Source: Ornithinimicrobium laminariae
GTDB taxonomy: Bacteria > Actinomycetota > Actinomycetes > Actinomycetales > Dermatophilaceae
Assembly: GCF_019457945.1 (NCBI RefSeq)
Contig: NZ_JAHZSU010000003.1
Span: 682,001 to 746,000 of the forward strand
Direction: 5' to 3'
DNA: 64,000 nucleotides
How positions within the stretch are numbered: the stretch's first letter is position 1; each line of letters starts with the position of its first letter. Below, one piece after another: positions 36,387 to 46,423 of the stretch. A program made the translations under genes and the position numbers. The notes beneath the pieces are model-generated. The model saw only the letters and a list, made by a program, of their open reading frames with translations, was not told the DNA's origin and did not search any database.

Positions 36387-37959
36387 AGTGTCGTGTCCCA
36401 GTGAAGTACATGGTGACGCCGGCTGCATTGGCTGCGGCAATAACCTCTTCGTCACGAATTGACCCGCCAGGCGCGACCACAGCAGCCACACCACCATTCA
36501 GCAGCACCTGCAGGCCATCAGCGAACGGGAAGAACGCGTCGGAGGCCGCAACGCTGCCCTGAGCGCGGTCCCCAGCCCGGTTCAGCGCCAAGTGGCAGCT
36601 ATCGACCCGGTTGACTTGCCCCATACCGATGCCGACGCTCGCACCTTCGGAAGCGAGCAGGATAGCGTTGGACTTCACCGCGCGCACCGAGTTCCAAGCG
36701 AAGGCCAAGTCGGCCAAGGTCTGCTCATTAGCTGCCGTGCCGGCCACCAACTGCCACCGAGATGAATCGTCGCCACCGCCGTCGACTTCGGCATCAATCG
36801 CGTCACGCTGCTGCATCAGCAAGCCACCCGAGATGGGGCGCATTTCCACACCTGCGCGCGAAGGTGACTCAGCCTTGATCAAGCGCAAGTTCTTCTTGCG
36901 CGTCAGGATCTCCAGCGCATCGGCGTCAAAGTCAGGCGCGACAACGACTTCGGTGAAGATGCCAGCCACCGTCTCAGCCATTGCGGCAGTCACGTTACGG
37001 TTGGTCGCGATGATGCCGCCATAGGCCGAAACTGGGTCGCAGGCGTGCGCCTTGCGGTGAGCGTCGGCGATGTCGCTGCCGACGGCGATGCCACAGGGGT
37101 TCGCGTGCTTGATCACGGCCACCGTGGGCTGGTCTCCGTGGTCGTGCGCTGCACGGCGAGCGGCATCGGTGTCGATCCAGTTGTTGTAGGACATCTCCTT
37201 GCCGTGCAGCTGCTCCCCCTGAGCAAGCCCTGGCTCGTTCATCACGCTATTGCGATAGAGCGCAGCGCCCTGGTGTGGGTTCTCGCCGTAACGCAGCACG
37301 TTGGCGCGCTCGTAGGTGGCTCCAGCCCACGCAGGGAAGCCCGTGCCTTCGGAGGTGTCCGTTGCAACGTTGCCCATCCACGAGGCGACCTGGACGTCAT
37401 ACGTCGCGGTGTGAACAAAAGCTTGCGCGGCCAGAGTGGTTCGCTCCTCATGGGTGAATCCACCCGCCTGCACCGCCTCAATCACGCTGGAGTATGCGGT
37501 GGGGTCCACCACCACTGCCACGCTGGCGTGGTTCTTTGCGCTGGCCCGGACCATAGTGGGGCCGCCGATGTCGATTTGCTCGATGCACTCGGCCAGCGCG
37601 GCGCCAGAGGCGACCGTCTCTGCGAAGGGGTAGAGGTTGACGACAACCAAGTCGAAACCTTCGACGCCCAACTGTTGCAGTTGCGACACGTGCTCGGGGT
37701 TCGTGGTGTCAGCCAAAATGCCAGCGTGCACCCGCGGGTGAAGGGTCTTCACCCGACCGCCCAGGCATTCGGGAAAGCCAGTGAGCTCCTCGACCGGGGT
37801 CACCGGCACACCGGCGGCAGCAATCTGCTTTGCCGTCGAGCCGGTCGAGACCATCTCGACGCCGTTGGCGTGCAGACCCTGCGACAACTCGGCTAGCCCA
37901 GTCTTGTCATAGACCGAGACTAGAGCTCGACGAATCGGGCGACGGAGCGGGGCATTCAC
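36376..37959 (-). CDS. purH: AICAR transformylase / IMP cyclohydrolase
   Basis: The bifunctional enzyme performs the last two steps of IMP synthesis. The 527-residue protein has the N-terminal MGS-like cyclohydrolase domain ([35 protein letters not shown]) and the C-terminal transformylase domain with [14 protein letters not shown] and the final ENFPFADG-type region ([20 protein letters not shown]). Its start overlaps the purN stop by 4 bases (37956-37959). Confidence 0.97.
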   Translation of the reverse strand: MNAPLRRPIRRALVSVYDKTGLAELSQGLHANGVEMVSTGSTAKQIAAAGVPVTPVEELTGFPECLGGRVKTLHPRVHAGILADTTNPEHVSQLQQLGVEGFDLVVVNLYPFAETVASGAALAECIEQIDIGGPTMVRASAKNHASVAVVVDPTAYSSVIEAVQAGGFTHEERTTLAAQAFVHTATYDVQVASWMGNVATDTSEGTGFPAWAGATYERANVLRYGENPHQGAALYRNSVMNEPGLAQGEQLHGKEMSYNNWIDTDAARRAAHDHGDQPTVAVIKHANPCGIAVGSDIADAHRKAHACDPVSAYGGIIATNRNVTAAMAETVAGIFTEVVVAPDFDADALEILTRKKNLRLIKAESPSRAGVEMRPISGGLLMQQRDAIDAEVDGGGDDSSRWQLVAGTAANEQTLADLAFAWNSVRAVKSNAILLASEGASVGIGMGQVNRVDSCHLALNRAGDRAQGSVAASDAFFPFADGLQVLLNGGVAAVVAPGGSIRDEEVIAAANAAGVTMYFTGTRHFAH

Positions 37960-38579
37960 AGAAGGGTGACCTTTCGATCGGAGAGGGTGAAACCAGTGCT
38001 GAGCAGTGAAGTCAGGCCGCGCACCAGCATGTCGCGCTCAGCGACTTTGATGCGCTCATGCAGGGAATCTTCGGTATCGTCATCGTTGATAGCGACGATG
38101 CGTTGGGACACGATCGGCCCGGTGTCGACTCCCTCGTCGACAAAATGCAGGGTTGCCCCAGTCACCTTAGCGCCATAGGCCATGGCGTCGCGGACCCCGT
38201 GGGCTCCCGGGAAAGCGGGCAGGAGGGCCGGGTGAGTGTTGAGCACAGTGAACTCATTGAGGACCGTGGTGCCGAGGACTTTCATAAACCCTGCGCTGAC
38301 GACCCATCGTCGACCGTCGTGGGCCTCCGGCAAGGCATTCATTAAATGATCCGCGAGCGCGGTGTCCCATTCGCTGCGCTGCGGATAGTCCTTGACTGGA
38401 CACACGAAGGTGGGAATGCCAGCCGATTCGGCCCGTTCCAGCCCGGCGATACCGGGGCGATCGGCACCAACCGCCACAATCTGCCAGGGGGTGGCATTGC
38501 CCTGGCTAGCGTCGATCAATGCTTGCAAGTTGGTGCCACTGCCGGACACGAGAACGACGACGGGCACAGGTGAATCCAC
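37956..38579 (-). CDS. purN: Phosphoribosylglycinamide formyltransferase
   Basis: PurN transfers a formyl group from 10-formyl-THF to GAR in purine synthesis. The 207-residue protein has the phosphate loop [15 protein letters not shown] and the catalytic region [20 protein letters not shown] (Asn, His), with the Asp in [11 protein letters not shown]. It is coupled to purH by a 4-base overlap and lies 55 bases downstream of DUF6350, a conserved actinobacterial order. Confidence 0.97.
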   Translation of the reverse strand: MDSPVPVVVLVSGSGTNLQALIDASQGNATPWQIVAVGADRPGIAGLERAESAGIPTFVCPVKDYPQRSEWDTALADHLMNALPEAHDGRRWVVSAGFMKVLGTTVLNEFTVLNTHPALLPAFPGAHGVRDAMAYGAKVTGATLHFVDEGVDTGPIVSQRIVAINDDDTEDSLHERIKVAERDMLVRGLTSLLSTGFTLSDRKVTLL

Positions 38580-38634
38580 CAGACCAGCCTAACGCCGACG
38601 ACGCGTGGTGAGCCCTCGCTTCGGCTCGTCCTCC

Positions 38635-39924
38635 TTAAGAGGTCGCGTCGCCCCGCTCGGCAGCACTCGACTTCGCCGCTTCCCAGCGCGCACCGCCAAG
38701 GCCACGCCCCGTGAAGTGCATTAGCGTCACCATGATTGCCGCACCGGCAGCCAACTCACCCAGGAGTGCGGCCGTGGTCTGTAGCGGCAAAACACCGATA
38801 GTTCGCAATAAGCCTGGTTGCATGCCACCGCTAGCCATCCAGGTAAGCACCAGCACGGCGGCGCTCACCCACCAGCATGCCGAAAGCGACACTTGGGCCT
38901 TGGTCCACCAGGACGCCAGTCGAGGAGCCAGTCGGGCGCTGCGCCAACCGAGCCAGGCCCCCGCCAGGATGGGCACGAGGACGACAGCCCACAGTCCGCC
39001 GGGCAGAGGTCCAGGCTCGGGCAAAGCCGCCAAAATCGGCACGAGTGGGAGATCACCGGCTGTGGTCTCGGTCCAGCCGACGTGCACGGTCCCGATATAC
39101 AACCCAGATCCGACCAGCCAACCCAGAGCCCAAAGCATCACATTGGGCAGCAACAAGAGTTGCGCTCCAATGAGCACAACCATCCCGATGATGCCGGTGT
39201 CCAGGGCCCCTGACAACAGACTCACTCGGTCAAAGCGGATAGCCACCAGGAAGATCAACACCAACAGCGAAGCAGCGCCAAGACCGGCTAGCGCCTCCCC
39301 CGCAGGTGCCAGTCCGCGTCGGGCGAGGACTGGGATGCGCAACGTCAACCAGTTCAGGGCCTTGTCGATCATCGGGTAGCGATGCTCGCGGTTTTCGCGA
39401 ATCAGTGCGAGCCCGACACCAACAGCGGGGATCAAGATAAGGCCGGGCACCAGCGACAATTTGCCCACCGGGGCTTGGCCCAGCCCGGCTAGGACGGCCA
39501 GAAGCCACCCCATCACGGCGTAGGCAAGCACGAAGGCAACCAGTTCAACGGCGCGCAGGGCTTCCAGCGCTGCTCGGTAGCCACCGATGCGACGCGGTGC
39601 TTCTTCAGAGTCCGTGTCCGCGAGAACCTGGCGCACGGCATACCGGCAGAGCAGGATCGGCACGGCGGTGAGTAACAGTGGCGCGAGGAAGAGCGACACC
39701 TCAGGTGCATGGACGACACCACGGTGTGCCAGCGCCCACCCGTCGATAGAGATGCCGAGGGTCTGCCACAGCGACACCGTGCTGCGCGAGTCAGCGACCC
39801 AGGCCACCGTGATTGGCACCGCGACGACGAGCCAACCGATCAGACAGGCCAGGGCACCAGCGAGCAGGGCCATCCAGCCGCTGCGAATGCGGTCTGGCAG
39901 AGTCCTGGAGCTCGAGGAGTCCAT
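38635..39924 (-). CDS. DUF6350 multi-pass membrane protein
   Basis: The 429-residue protein has about ten to twelve hydrophobic helices and corresponds to the actinobacterial DUF6350 family that regularly sits between sucCD and purN. No activity is known. I start at the ATG at 39924, which has CGGAGCC about 6 bases upstream; in-frame codons continue to 40014 but without membrane-protein character. A strong inverted repeat lies upstream. Confidence 0.82.
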   Translation of the reverse strand: MDSSSSRTLPDRIRSGWMALLAGALACLIGWLVVAVPITVAWVADSRSTVSLWQTLGISIDGWALAHRGVVHAPEVSLFLAPLLLTAVPILLCRYAVRQVLADTDSEEAPRRIGGYRAALEALRAVELVAFVLAYAVMGWLLAVLAGLGQAPVGKLSLVPGLILIPAVGVGLALIRENREHRYPMIDKALNWLTLRIPVLARRGLAPAGEALAGLGAASLLVLIFLVAIRFDRVSLLSGALDTGIIGMVVLIGAQLLLLPNVMLWALGWLVGSGLYIGTVHVGWTETTAGDLPLVPILAALPEPGPLPGGLWAVVLVPILAGAWLGWRSARLAPRLASWWTKAQVSLSACWWVSAAVLVLTWMASGGMQPGLLRTIGVLPLQTTAALLGELAAGAAIMVTLMHFTGRGLGGARWEAAKSSAAERGDATS

Positions 39925-40020
39925 CCGGCTCCGTTCACGGTAAGAAACATTTCGAGTCACGGTCATAGCGAATCTATCGTCGCCGGGAAGTGCAGCCAGG
40001 CGCGGGAGGCGCACCGCCGG

Positions 40021-40081
40021 TGTGCCTTTTCATCTGTGATGTGACGAGATTCTTTGGTCACATCACAGATGAAAAGGCACA
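40021..40081. repeat. Perfect 25-base-pair inverted repeat with 11-base loop
   Basis: Arms 40021-40045 and 40057-40081 are exact reverse complements; the loop is GAGATTCTTTG. The arms are not GC-rich (they include CCTTTTCATCTGTGATG), unlike the terminators nearby. It lies between the sucD terminator and the DUF6350 start. Confidence 0.9.
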
Positions 40082-40091
40082 TGGGCAACGA

Positions 40092-40125
40092 AAGGGGCCG
40101 ACAACCCGAAGGTCGTCGACCCCTT
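40092..40125 (-). terminator. Terminator after sucD
   Basis: AAGGGGCCGACAACC (40092-40106) pairs with GGTCGTCGACCCCTT (40111-40125) with two imperfect positions and a CGAA loop. The minus-strand RNA continues with TTCGTT. It lies 17 bases past the sucD stop. Confidence 0.8.
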
Positions 40126-40141
40126 GCGTTGGGGACTCGAG

Positions 40142-41032
40142 TTAGTTCATCCCGGCAATGATTTCGCGCATCAGGTCTGCGGTCTGCGAAGGCGTTTTGC
40201 CGACCTTCACGCCAGCAGCCTCCAACGCTTCCTTCTTCGCCTCAGCGGTGCCCGAGGAGCCCGACACGATGGCGCCAGCGTGGCCCATCGTCTTGCCCTC
40301 GGGGGCGGTGAAGCCAGCGACATAGCCGACGACCGGCTTCGTGACGTTGTCCTTGATGTATGCGGCGGCGCGCTCCTCAGCGTCGCCACCGATCTCACCA
40401 ATCATCACGATGGCATCGGTTTCCGGGTCCTCTTCGAAGGCCTCGAGGCAGTCGATGTGGGTGGTGCCGATGACCGGGTCGCCACCGATGCCGACACAAG
40501 TCGTGAAGCCGATGTCGCGCAGTTCGAACATCATCTGGTAGGTCAGCGTGCCCGACTTGGAGACCAAGCCGATGCGACCCGAGGAGGTGATGTTTGAGGG
40601 GATGATGCCCGCATTCGACTGGCCGGGAGTAATGAGGCCGGGGCAGTTCGGTCCGACCAACTGGGTCGTGCCGGCCTGCGAGGCGTAGGTGTAGAACTCA
40701 GCGGTGTCCTTGACCGGCACGCCCTCGGTGATCACGACAGCCAGCGGGATGCCAGCGTCAACGGACTCAACGACGGCCGCCTTGGTGAACTTCGCTGGAA
40801 CAAAGATCACGGAGACATTTGCACCCGTGGCCTCCATCGCCTCGCCGACGCTGTTGAAGACCGGCACGCTCACGCCGTCCGCGAAGTCGACGCTCTGGCC
40901 GCCCTTCTTGGGGGTCACGCCGCCGACGATGTTGGTGCCCGAGGCCAGCATGCGCTGGGTGTGCTTGCGGCCTTCGGATCCAGTCATGCCCTGGACGATG
41001 ACCTTGGAGTTGTTATCGAGAAAGATCGCCAT
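40142..41032 (-). CDS. sucD: Succinyl-CoA synthetase alpha subunit
   Basis: With SucC it converts succinyl-CoA to succinate while forming ATP or GTP. The 296-residue protein has the CoA-binding fold ([19 protein letters not shown]), [14 protein letters not shown] and the phosphohistidine in [13 protein letters not shown]. The ATG has AAGGA about 6 bases upstream. It follows sucC after 17 bases. Confidence 0.97.
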   Translation of the reverse strand: MAIFLDNNSKVIVQGMTGSEGRKHTQRMLASGTNIVGGVTPKKGGQSVDFADGVSVPVFNSVGEAMEATGANVSVIFVPAKFTKAAVVESVDAGIPLAVVITEGVPVKDTAEFYTYASQAGTTQLVGPNCPGLITPGQSNAGIIPSNITSSGRIGLVSKSGTLTYQMMFELRDIGFTTCVGIGGDPVIGTTHIDCLEAFEEDPETDAIVMIGEIGGDAEERAAAYIKDNVTKPVVGYVAGFTAPEGKTMGHAGAIVSGSSGTAEAKKEALEAAGVKVGKTPSQTADLMREIIAGMN

Positions 41033-41049
41033 TGTTTAGTCCTTCGTCC

Positions 41050-42246
41050 TCAGCTATTCGGGTTGACTGCGAGCTCGGCTGCGGCGCGAGCGCCACCGTC
41101 CATCGTTTCGGCCAACGTCACCAACGGGTGGGCAGCCTTGGCGAGAATGGCTCGGCCTTCGTCGACGTTGTTGCCATCGAGGCGAACAACCAGCGGCTTA
41201 GTGGCCGAGTCGCCCAACTGCTCAAGCGCGGCGACGATGCCTTCGGCGACAGCGTCACACGAGGTGATGCCGCCGAAGACGTTGACGAATACCGAACGAA
41301 CCTGCTCGTCACCTAGAATCACGTCGAGGCCATCGGACATTACCTGGGCGGACGCGCCACCACCGATGTCGAGGAAGTTGGCCGGAGTCGCCAGCACGCC
41401 ATCGGTCTCGCCGAGGTCTTTCCCGGCGTAGGCCACAACGTCCAAGGTGGACATGACCAAGCCTGCGCCGTTGCCGATGATGCCGACATTGCCGTCCAGC
41501 TTCACGTAGTTCAGGCCCTTGGACTTGGCTTTGGCCTCCAGCGGGTCCGCTGCAGCCTCGTCCACCAAGTCTGCGTGCTCGGGATGACGGAAGTCAGCGT
41601 TCTCGTCGAGGGTGACCTTGCCGTCAAGAGCTAAGATCTGGCCATCTTCGGTCTTTACCAGCGGGTTGACCTCAACCAGGGTGGCGTCTTCTTCTTGGTA
41701 GACCTTCCACAGCTTCTTCAGCGCGCTGGCGATTTCGTCGTGGTCCGAGTCGAAACCCGCCTGCTGAACAATCTCTGCGGCCTTCGCGTCGTCAATGCCA
41801 ACCAACGGGTCGACCGCCACGCGAGCAAGCGCGTCTGGGCGCTCAACGGCCAACTGCTCGATTTCCATGCCGCCTTCCTTGCTGCACATGGCAAGCAAGG
41901 TGCGGTTAGAGCGGTCAAGCAGGATCGAGAAGTAGTACTCCTCAGCGATCTTGGCGCCCTGGGCGATCATCACGGTGCCAACGGTGTGGCCCTTGATGTC
42001 CAGGCCCAAGATGTCGTTGGCAGCTTGGGTGGCCTCTTCGGGGCTGCGCGCCAACTTCACTCCGCCAGCCTTACCGCGTCCACCAACCTTGACCTGAGCC
42101 TTGACGACAACAACGCCGCCACTGTCGGCACCGATACGCGTCGCGGCTTCCGCCGCTTCGCTTGCGTCCTGCATTACTGCAGCAGGCAAAACCGGCACGC
42201 CGTGTGCCTCAAAGAGGTCACGCGCTTGATATTCATACAGATCCAC
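41050..42246 (-). CDS. sucC: Succinyl-CoA synthetase beta subunit
   Basis: The 398-residue ATP-grasp protein starts [20 protein letters not shown] and has [37 protein letters not shown] and the C-terminal [18 protein letters not shown] and [14 protein letters not shown]. It forms the nucleotide-binding half of the enzyme with SucD. The start is a GTG with GGGA about 10 bases upstream. A B12-binding mutase subunit lies 73 bases upstream on the same strand. Confidence 0.97.
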   Translation of the reverse strand: MDLYEYQARDLFEAHGVPVLPAAVMQDASEAAEAATRIGADSGGVVVVKAQVKVGGRGKAGGVKLARSPEEATQAANDILGLDIKGHTVGTVMIAQGAKIAEEYYFSILLDRSNRTLLAMCSKEGGMEIEQLAVERPDALARVAVDPLVGIDDAKAAEIVQQAGFDSDHDEIASALKKLWKVYQEEDATLVEVNPLVKTEDGQILALDGKVTLDENADFRHPEHADLVDEAAADPLEAKAKSKGLNYVKLDGNVGIIGNGAGLVMSTLDVVAYAGKDLGETDGVLATPANFLDIGGGASAQVMSDGLDVILGDEQVRSVFVNVFGGITSCDAVAEGIVAALEQLGDSATKPLVVRLDGNNVDEGRAILAKAAHPLVTLAETMDGGARAAAELAVNPNS

Positions 42247-42319
42247 GAGTCAGATTCCCATCATGTGATTACAGAGTGGACGTTAGTGGTGTGCTTAAGA
42301 AATTGGTGCGGTCAGTCGA

Positions 42320-42730
42320 TCAGGAGCTGACGGCTTTGCGCAGGTCAGAGTTAACCCAGTCAGCAATCTCCACCGTCGTGGCCCCAGGCGTGAAGATCTG
42401 CGCGACCCCCATCTCGGTCAGTAGTGGGATGTCGTCCTCAGGAATGATGCCGCCGCCGAAAACCACGATGTCGGAGGCGTCCTGTTCAGCTAGCAACTCG
42501 ATCACCTTGGCAAAAAGAGTCATATGGGCCCCAGAGAGGACCGACAGTCCGACCGCATCAGCGTCCTCAGCGATCGCAGCAGCCACAATTTGCTGAGGGG
42601 TTTGGTGCAAACCCGTATAAATCACTTCGACGCCGGCATCTCGCAGGGCTCGGGCAACAACCTTGGCGCCTCGATCGTGTCCATCGAGGCCCGGCTTTGC
42701 TACGACCACGCGCAACGGTGAGTTGGTCAT
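42320..42730 (-). CDS. B12-binding small subunit of acyl-CoA mutase (IcmB/McmB-like)
   Basis: The 136-residue protein consists only of a cobalamin-binding Rossmann domain. The DGHDRG motif places His18 as lower axial cobalt ligand; SVLSGAH and FGGGIIP line the nucleotide tail pocket. It is very similar to my recollection of Streptomyces IcmB, which pairs with a separate catalytic chain. The likely partner is the large subunit at 19818-21401, 21 kb away. Position directly upstream of sucCD suits a role in making succinyl-CoA. Confidence 0.92.
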   Translation of the reverse strand: MTNSPLRVVVAKPGLDGHDRGAKVVARALRDAGVEVIYTGLHQTPQQIVAAAIAEDADAVGLSVLSGAHMTLFAKVIELLAEQDASDIVVFGGGIIPEDDIPLLTEMGVAQIFTPGATTVEIADWVNSDLRKAVSS

Positions 42731-42790
42731 GCTCTGCAGGCTAGCGCACTCACCTCGGCAAGGCCGTCTCGGTGTGAATCAGGACATACG

Positions 42791-42804
42791 TGAGGTACAC
42801 CTCA
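42791..42804. promoter_or_regulatory. Palindrome TGAGGTACACCTCA upstream of the M23 gene
   Basis: TGAGGT and ACCTCA form 6-base arms around a 2-base centre in the 214-base gap between the divergent B12-subunit and M23 genes. A second inverted repeat, CAAAGGA (42863-42869) and TCCTTTG (42879-42885), lies closer to the M23 start. Either may be an operator or leader hairpin. Confidence 0.35.
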
Positions 42805-42944
42805 ATCGCTGTGGAGCAATTGACACGGCCCCGCGCCCTTGCGCTAAGTTCGAGTGACAAGTCAAAGGACATCGTGACTCCTTTGCCATGGTCCGCTCGA
42901 AGGCGCAGCGGCCGGCCCTCATTCGAAATGTTTGGAGTTCATTG

Positions 42945-43925
42945 ATGCCACTTGAGATCGAGAGTCGCCACAGCGACGTGCTCTCGGCCGAGCAGGCTCA
43001 AGGAATGACCCGTCGTGAGTTTCGCAAATGGTTGAACAACCAACCGCAGCACAGCATCCCGCAAGCCCCAGTCGCGCAACCTTCAGTGTTTGACGCAGCA
43101 CCAGCAGACAGCAGTATGGATGCTGGTGAGTTCGCGTCGCGCAGCGCATACCGCGCGGCCGAGGCCGGAGCGCACCGGCGCCCGACTGAGCGACGTGCCA
43201 TTTCCCGAATTGCCCCATCAATGGCGGCCGCAGCCGTTGTTGTGATGGCCGGAAGTGTTGTTGCCTCCGCGCAGATGAGCACCCAGGTCCCTGAGGTCAC
43301 GATCGCCGCGACCAACGCTCAACTCAGTGATGTGAGTTCGCGCGACATCTCGGCTGCTTCTCGTTCACAGAGCAGAGGCGCTGCCAGCGCACTTAGCACT
43401 GAACTCTCCAGCACCACGCAGGCCGAGATGAGCCAGACGATCACGGCTTACGACAACACCAACGAGGTCGCCGGTGCCACAGCCGACGAGACCACGGAAG
43501 TGCTAGACGATATCCGCAATACGGAAACCTTCGTCGCCCCCGTCGCTACCAACGAGCGGATCACCTCCGAGTTTGGCGAGCGGTGGGGTCGGGCGCACAA
43601 CGGCATCGACTATGGTGCTCCCGAGGGCACTGACCTCGTGTCGGTTGGCAAGGGCACCGTTGTCGTCGCTGCCTACAACTCTGGCTTGGGCAACCACGTC
43701 AAGATCGTTCTCGAAGACGGCACCCTGATCGTCTACGGGCACATGGTCTCCGGCACCGTTGAGGTCGGCGATGAGGTTATGCCTGGAGATCTTGTTGGCT
43801 ACCTCGGCAACACTGGCAATAGCACCGGCCCGCACCTGCACTTTGAAGTGCGCCCCGGCGGCACTGCTGAATCAGACCCGATTGACCCGCGGCCCTGGCT
43901 GGAAGAGCGCGGCGCGCTCCTCTAG
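42945..43925 (+). CDS. M23 family metallopeptidase, membrane-anchored
   Basis: The 326-residue protein has a basic cytoplasmic N-terminus with MTRREFRKWLNN, one transmembrane segment about residues 88-110 (MAAAAVVVMAGSVVASA), a Ser/Thr-rich linker and a C-terminal LytM domain. Zinc motifs HNGIDYGAPEGTD and GPHLHFEVRPGG are intact, with the VYGHM histidine between. M23 enzymes cut peptidoglycan cross-bridges or stems. I start at the ATG at 42945 with GGAG 8 bases upstream; an ATG at 42888 lacks one. Confidence 0.9.
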   Translation: MPLEIESRHSDVLSAEQAQGMTRREFRKWLNNQPQHSIPQAPVAQPSVFDAAPADSSMDAGEFASRSAYRAAEAGAHRRPTERRAISRIAPSMAAAAVVVMAGSVVASAQMSTQVPEVTIAATNAQLSDVSSRDISAASRSQSRGAASALSTELSSTTQAEMSQTITAYDNTNEVAGATADETTEVLDDIRNTETFVAPVATNERITSEFGERWGRAHNGIDYGAPEGTDLVSVGKGTVVVAAYNSGLGNHVKIVLEDGTLIVYGHMVSGTVEVGDEVMPGDLVGYLGNTGNSTGPHLHFEVRPGGTAESDPIDPRPWLEERGALL

Positions 43926-43958
43926 TTCCGGCTAAACCCACTGGCTAGCCAGCCAGCG

Positions 43959-46358
43959 CTACAACTTCTCGAGCGGCGCATACCTCAGCAGCAACCGCTT
44001 TACACCCGCCTCGCCAAAGTCAACATGCGCCATCGTGTTGGCGTCTTTACCTTCAACCCGGATAACAGTGCCCAGGCCAAAGCTGTCGTGATTGACCCGA
44101 TCCCCCGCTGCCACGCTGACCGGCTCGCGATTGGCCGCATTGGCTGCGCGTGACCCACGAGGATCCAGCCGCACCACGGAGCTACTGCTCGCGCTGGGCC
44201 GCCCCATCATCTGTCGACGATCTGCGTCAACGCGCTCCCAGTCGATCAGTTCGCGCGGGATCTCATCCAGGAAGCGCGACGGCGGGTTCCAAGCTGGCTG
44301 ACCGAAAGATGACCTGGCCCCGGCCCTGCTCAAAAACAGTCGCTCCCGGGCACGGGTGACTCCGACATACGCCAAGCGTCGCTCTTCTTCGAGCTCTTTG
44401 GGGTCGTTCAGCGAGCGCATGTGCGGGAAGGTGCCATCTTCTAGGCCGGTGAGGAAGACGACCGGGAACTCCAACCCCTTGGCGGTATGTAGGGTCATCA
44501 GCGTCACCACGCCAGCAGATTCGCCATCGGTCGGGATCTCATCGGCGTCAGCGACGAGGGAGACCTGCTCCAGGAACTCGACGAGCGACCCTTCGGGATA
44601 GTTGTCGTCGAACTCATACGACACGGCGACTAGTTCGTTGAGGTTCTCCAAGCGAGTTTCGTCTTGCGGGTCGGTGCTTTTGCGCAACTCCGAGACATAC
44701 CCGGAGCGATCCAGGATGGCCTCAACGAGGACGCCAACGCCCTTGTCTGGGTCGCCCGCGATGGCCCCGAGGTCTTCCATCAGCGCGGTGAAACTTTTGA
44801 TCTGCTTGAGTGATCGCGTGGCTAGGCCCGGTGCATCTTCGGCCCGACCAAGTGCAGCCACAAAGGGGACTCGCTCACGTTCGGCCAGCGCCACAATCGA
44901 CCCCTCGGCCCGATCTCCAATGCCCCGCTTGGGCACGTTAAGGATCCGTCGCAGGTTGACGTCGTCAGCGGGGTTAGCAATAGCGCGCAGATAGGCCAGC
45001 GCGTCCTTAATCTCTTTGCGCTCATAGAACCGCGTGCCGCCCACCACCTTGTACGGCAGGCCATTGCGGACCAGGACTTCTTCGATCGCGCGGGACTGAG
45101 CGTTGGTGCGATAAAAGACCGCAACATCGCCGGGGCGGACACCATGCTCATCCCCCAGTTTGTCGATGCGCTGCGACACGAAGGATGCCTCGTCGCGCTC
45201 GTCGTCAGCGACGTAGCCGACAATCTTGGCGCCTTCGCCAGCATCGGTCCACAGCTTCTTGTCGCGCCGGGCAGCGTTGCGCGAGATGACTGCGTTTGCG
45301 GCGGCCAAAATCGTCTCGGTGGAGCGATAGTTTTGCTCCAAGAAAATCGTGGTCGCGTCAGGGTAGTCCTCTTCGAACTCAATAATGTTGCGGATCGTGG
45401 CGCCACGGAAAGCATAAATCGACTGGTCAGCGTCGCCCACCACAACAAGCTCAGCTGGCGGGATGCCAGTGCCGTCATCGTCGCTGCCGACCAACTCTTT
45501 GATCAGCATGTATTGCGCGTGGTTAGTGTCTTGATATTCGTCGACCAATACGTGGCGGAACCGGCGGCGGTAGTGCTCACGAACGCCGGGGAACGCCTGC
45601 AAGATGTGGACGGTCGAGGAGATGATGTCGTCAAAGTCCAGGGCATTGGCTTGCCGCAGGCGATCTTGGTAACGCCGGTAGGCTTCGGCGACTTCTAACT
45701 CATACGGGTTTTGCCCCACGCTGGCGCGGAAGTCATCAGGGTCGAGCAATTCGTTCTTAGCCGACGACACCTTGGACAGGACACCACGTGGCGGGTAGCG
45801 CTTGGGGTCCAGGCCCATGTCACGCACGACCATGCCCATTAACCGCTGGCTGTCTGCGGAGTCATAGATAGAGAACGACGACTTCAAACCAACCGTCGCC
45901 GCTTCACGGCGCAGGATGCGCACGCACGCCGAGTGGAAGGTAGACACCCACATCGCCCGAGCCCGTGGCCCCACGAGCGATTCGACACGTTCGCGCATCT
46001 CGCCAGCAGCCTTGTTGGTGAAGGTAATCGCCAGGACCTGGCCCGGAGTGGCTCCACGGTGGCCAAGCAGATGGGCAATGCGATGCGTCAGCACGCGGGT
46101 CTTGCCAGAGCCTGCCCCCGCGACGATCAGCAACGGCGAACCAGCGTGCACGACAGCCTGGGCCTGCGGCGGGTTCAGCCCTTCGGTGAGGTCAGCTTCC
46201 GTCTGCTCGCCCGGCCGCCCCTCCTCTTCAGGTTCGTCTTCTACGAACGACGGAGCCGCGCCATCGCCGCGCGCCCAGGTGGGCACACCTTGTTCATCCA
46301 CTTCGACCGAGGGAGGAGTGAAGGAGGGCAGGGGGATGTCATCGAAGAGGCTGCTCAT
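43959..46358 (-). CDS. pcrA: ATP-dependent DNA helicase PcrA (UvrD/Rep superfamily 1A)
   Basis: The 799-residue helicase unwinds DNA 3' to 5' in repair and replication restart. Motifs run in order: LNPPQAQAV, Walker A GAGSGKTRVLTHRIAHLL, DEYQDTNHAQY (motif II), QNYRSTETI, and VTRARERLFLS (motif VI). The C-terminal Tudor-like RNA-polymerase-interaction domain typical of PcrA is visible as DRVNHDSFGLGTVIRVEGKD. I start at the ATG at 46358, preceded by GGGGGG; the frame extends to 46391. Confidence 0.96.
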   Translation of the reverse strand: MSSLFDDIPLPSFTPPSVEVDEQGVPTWARGDGAAPSFVEDEPEEEGRPGEQTEADLTEGLNPPQAQAVVHAGSPLLIVAGAGSGKTRVLTHRIAHLLGHRGATPGQVLAITFTNKAAGEMRERVESLVGPRARAMWVSTFHSACVRILRREAATVGLKSSFSIYDSADSQRLMGMVVRDMGLDPKRYPPRGVLSKVSSAKNELLDPDDFRASVGQNPYELEVAEAYRRYQDRLRQANALDFDDIISSTVHILQAFPGVREHYRRRFRHVLVDEYQDTNHAQYMLIKELVGSDDDGTGIPPAELVVVGDADQSIYAFRGATIRNIIEFEEDYPDATTIFLEQNYRSTETILAAANAVISRNAARRDKKLWTDAGEGAKIVGYVADDERDEASFVSQRIDKLGDEHGVRPGDVAVFYRTNAQSRAIEEVLVRNGLPYKVVGGTRFYERKEIKDALAYLRAIANPADDVNLRRILNVPKRGIGDRAEGSIVALAERERVPFVAALGRAEDAPGLATRSLKQIKSFTALMEDLGAIAGDPDKGVGVLVEAILDRSGYVSELRKSTDPQDETRLENLNELVAVSYEFDDNYPEGSLVEFLEQVSLVADADEIPTDGESAGVVTLMTLHTAKGLEFPVVFLTGLEDGTFPHMRSLNDPKELEEERRLAYVGVTRARERLFLSRAGARSSFGQPAWNPPSRFLDEIPRELIDWERVDADRRQMMGRPSASSSSVVRLDPRGSRAANAANREPVSVAAGDRVNHDSFGLGTVIRVEGKDANTMAHVDFGEAGVKRLLLRYAPLEKL

Positions 46359-46423
46359 GTTGCCCCCCATTCTACGGTCGATCCCATGCATGGCTCAGCG
46401 GCTGGCCGTCATACGCTTAGGTC

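Noticed and set aside
42731..42944. Possible ydaO-type (c-di-AMP) riboswitch upstream of the M23 gene
   Set aside because: Such riboswitches precede some actinobacterial cell-wall hydrolase genes, but I do not see their conserved core; only short inverted repeats are present.
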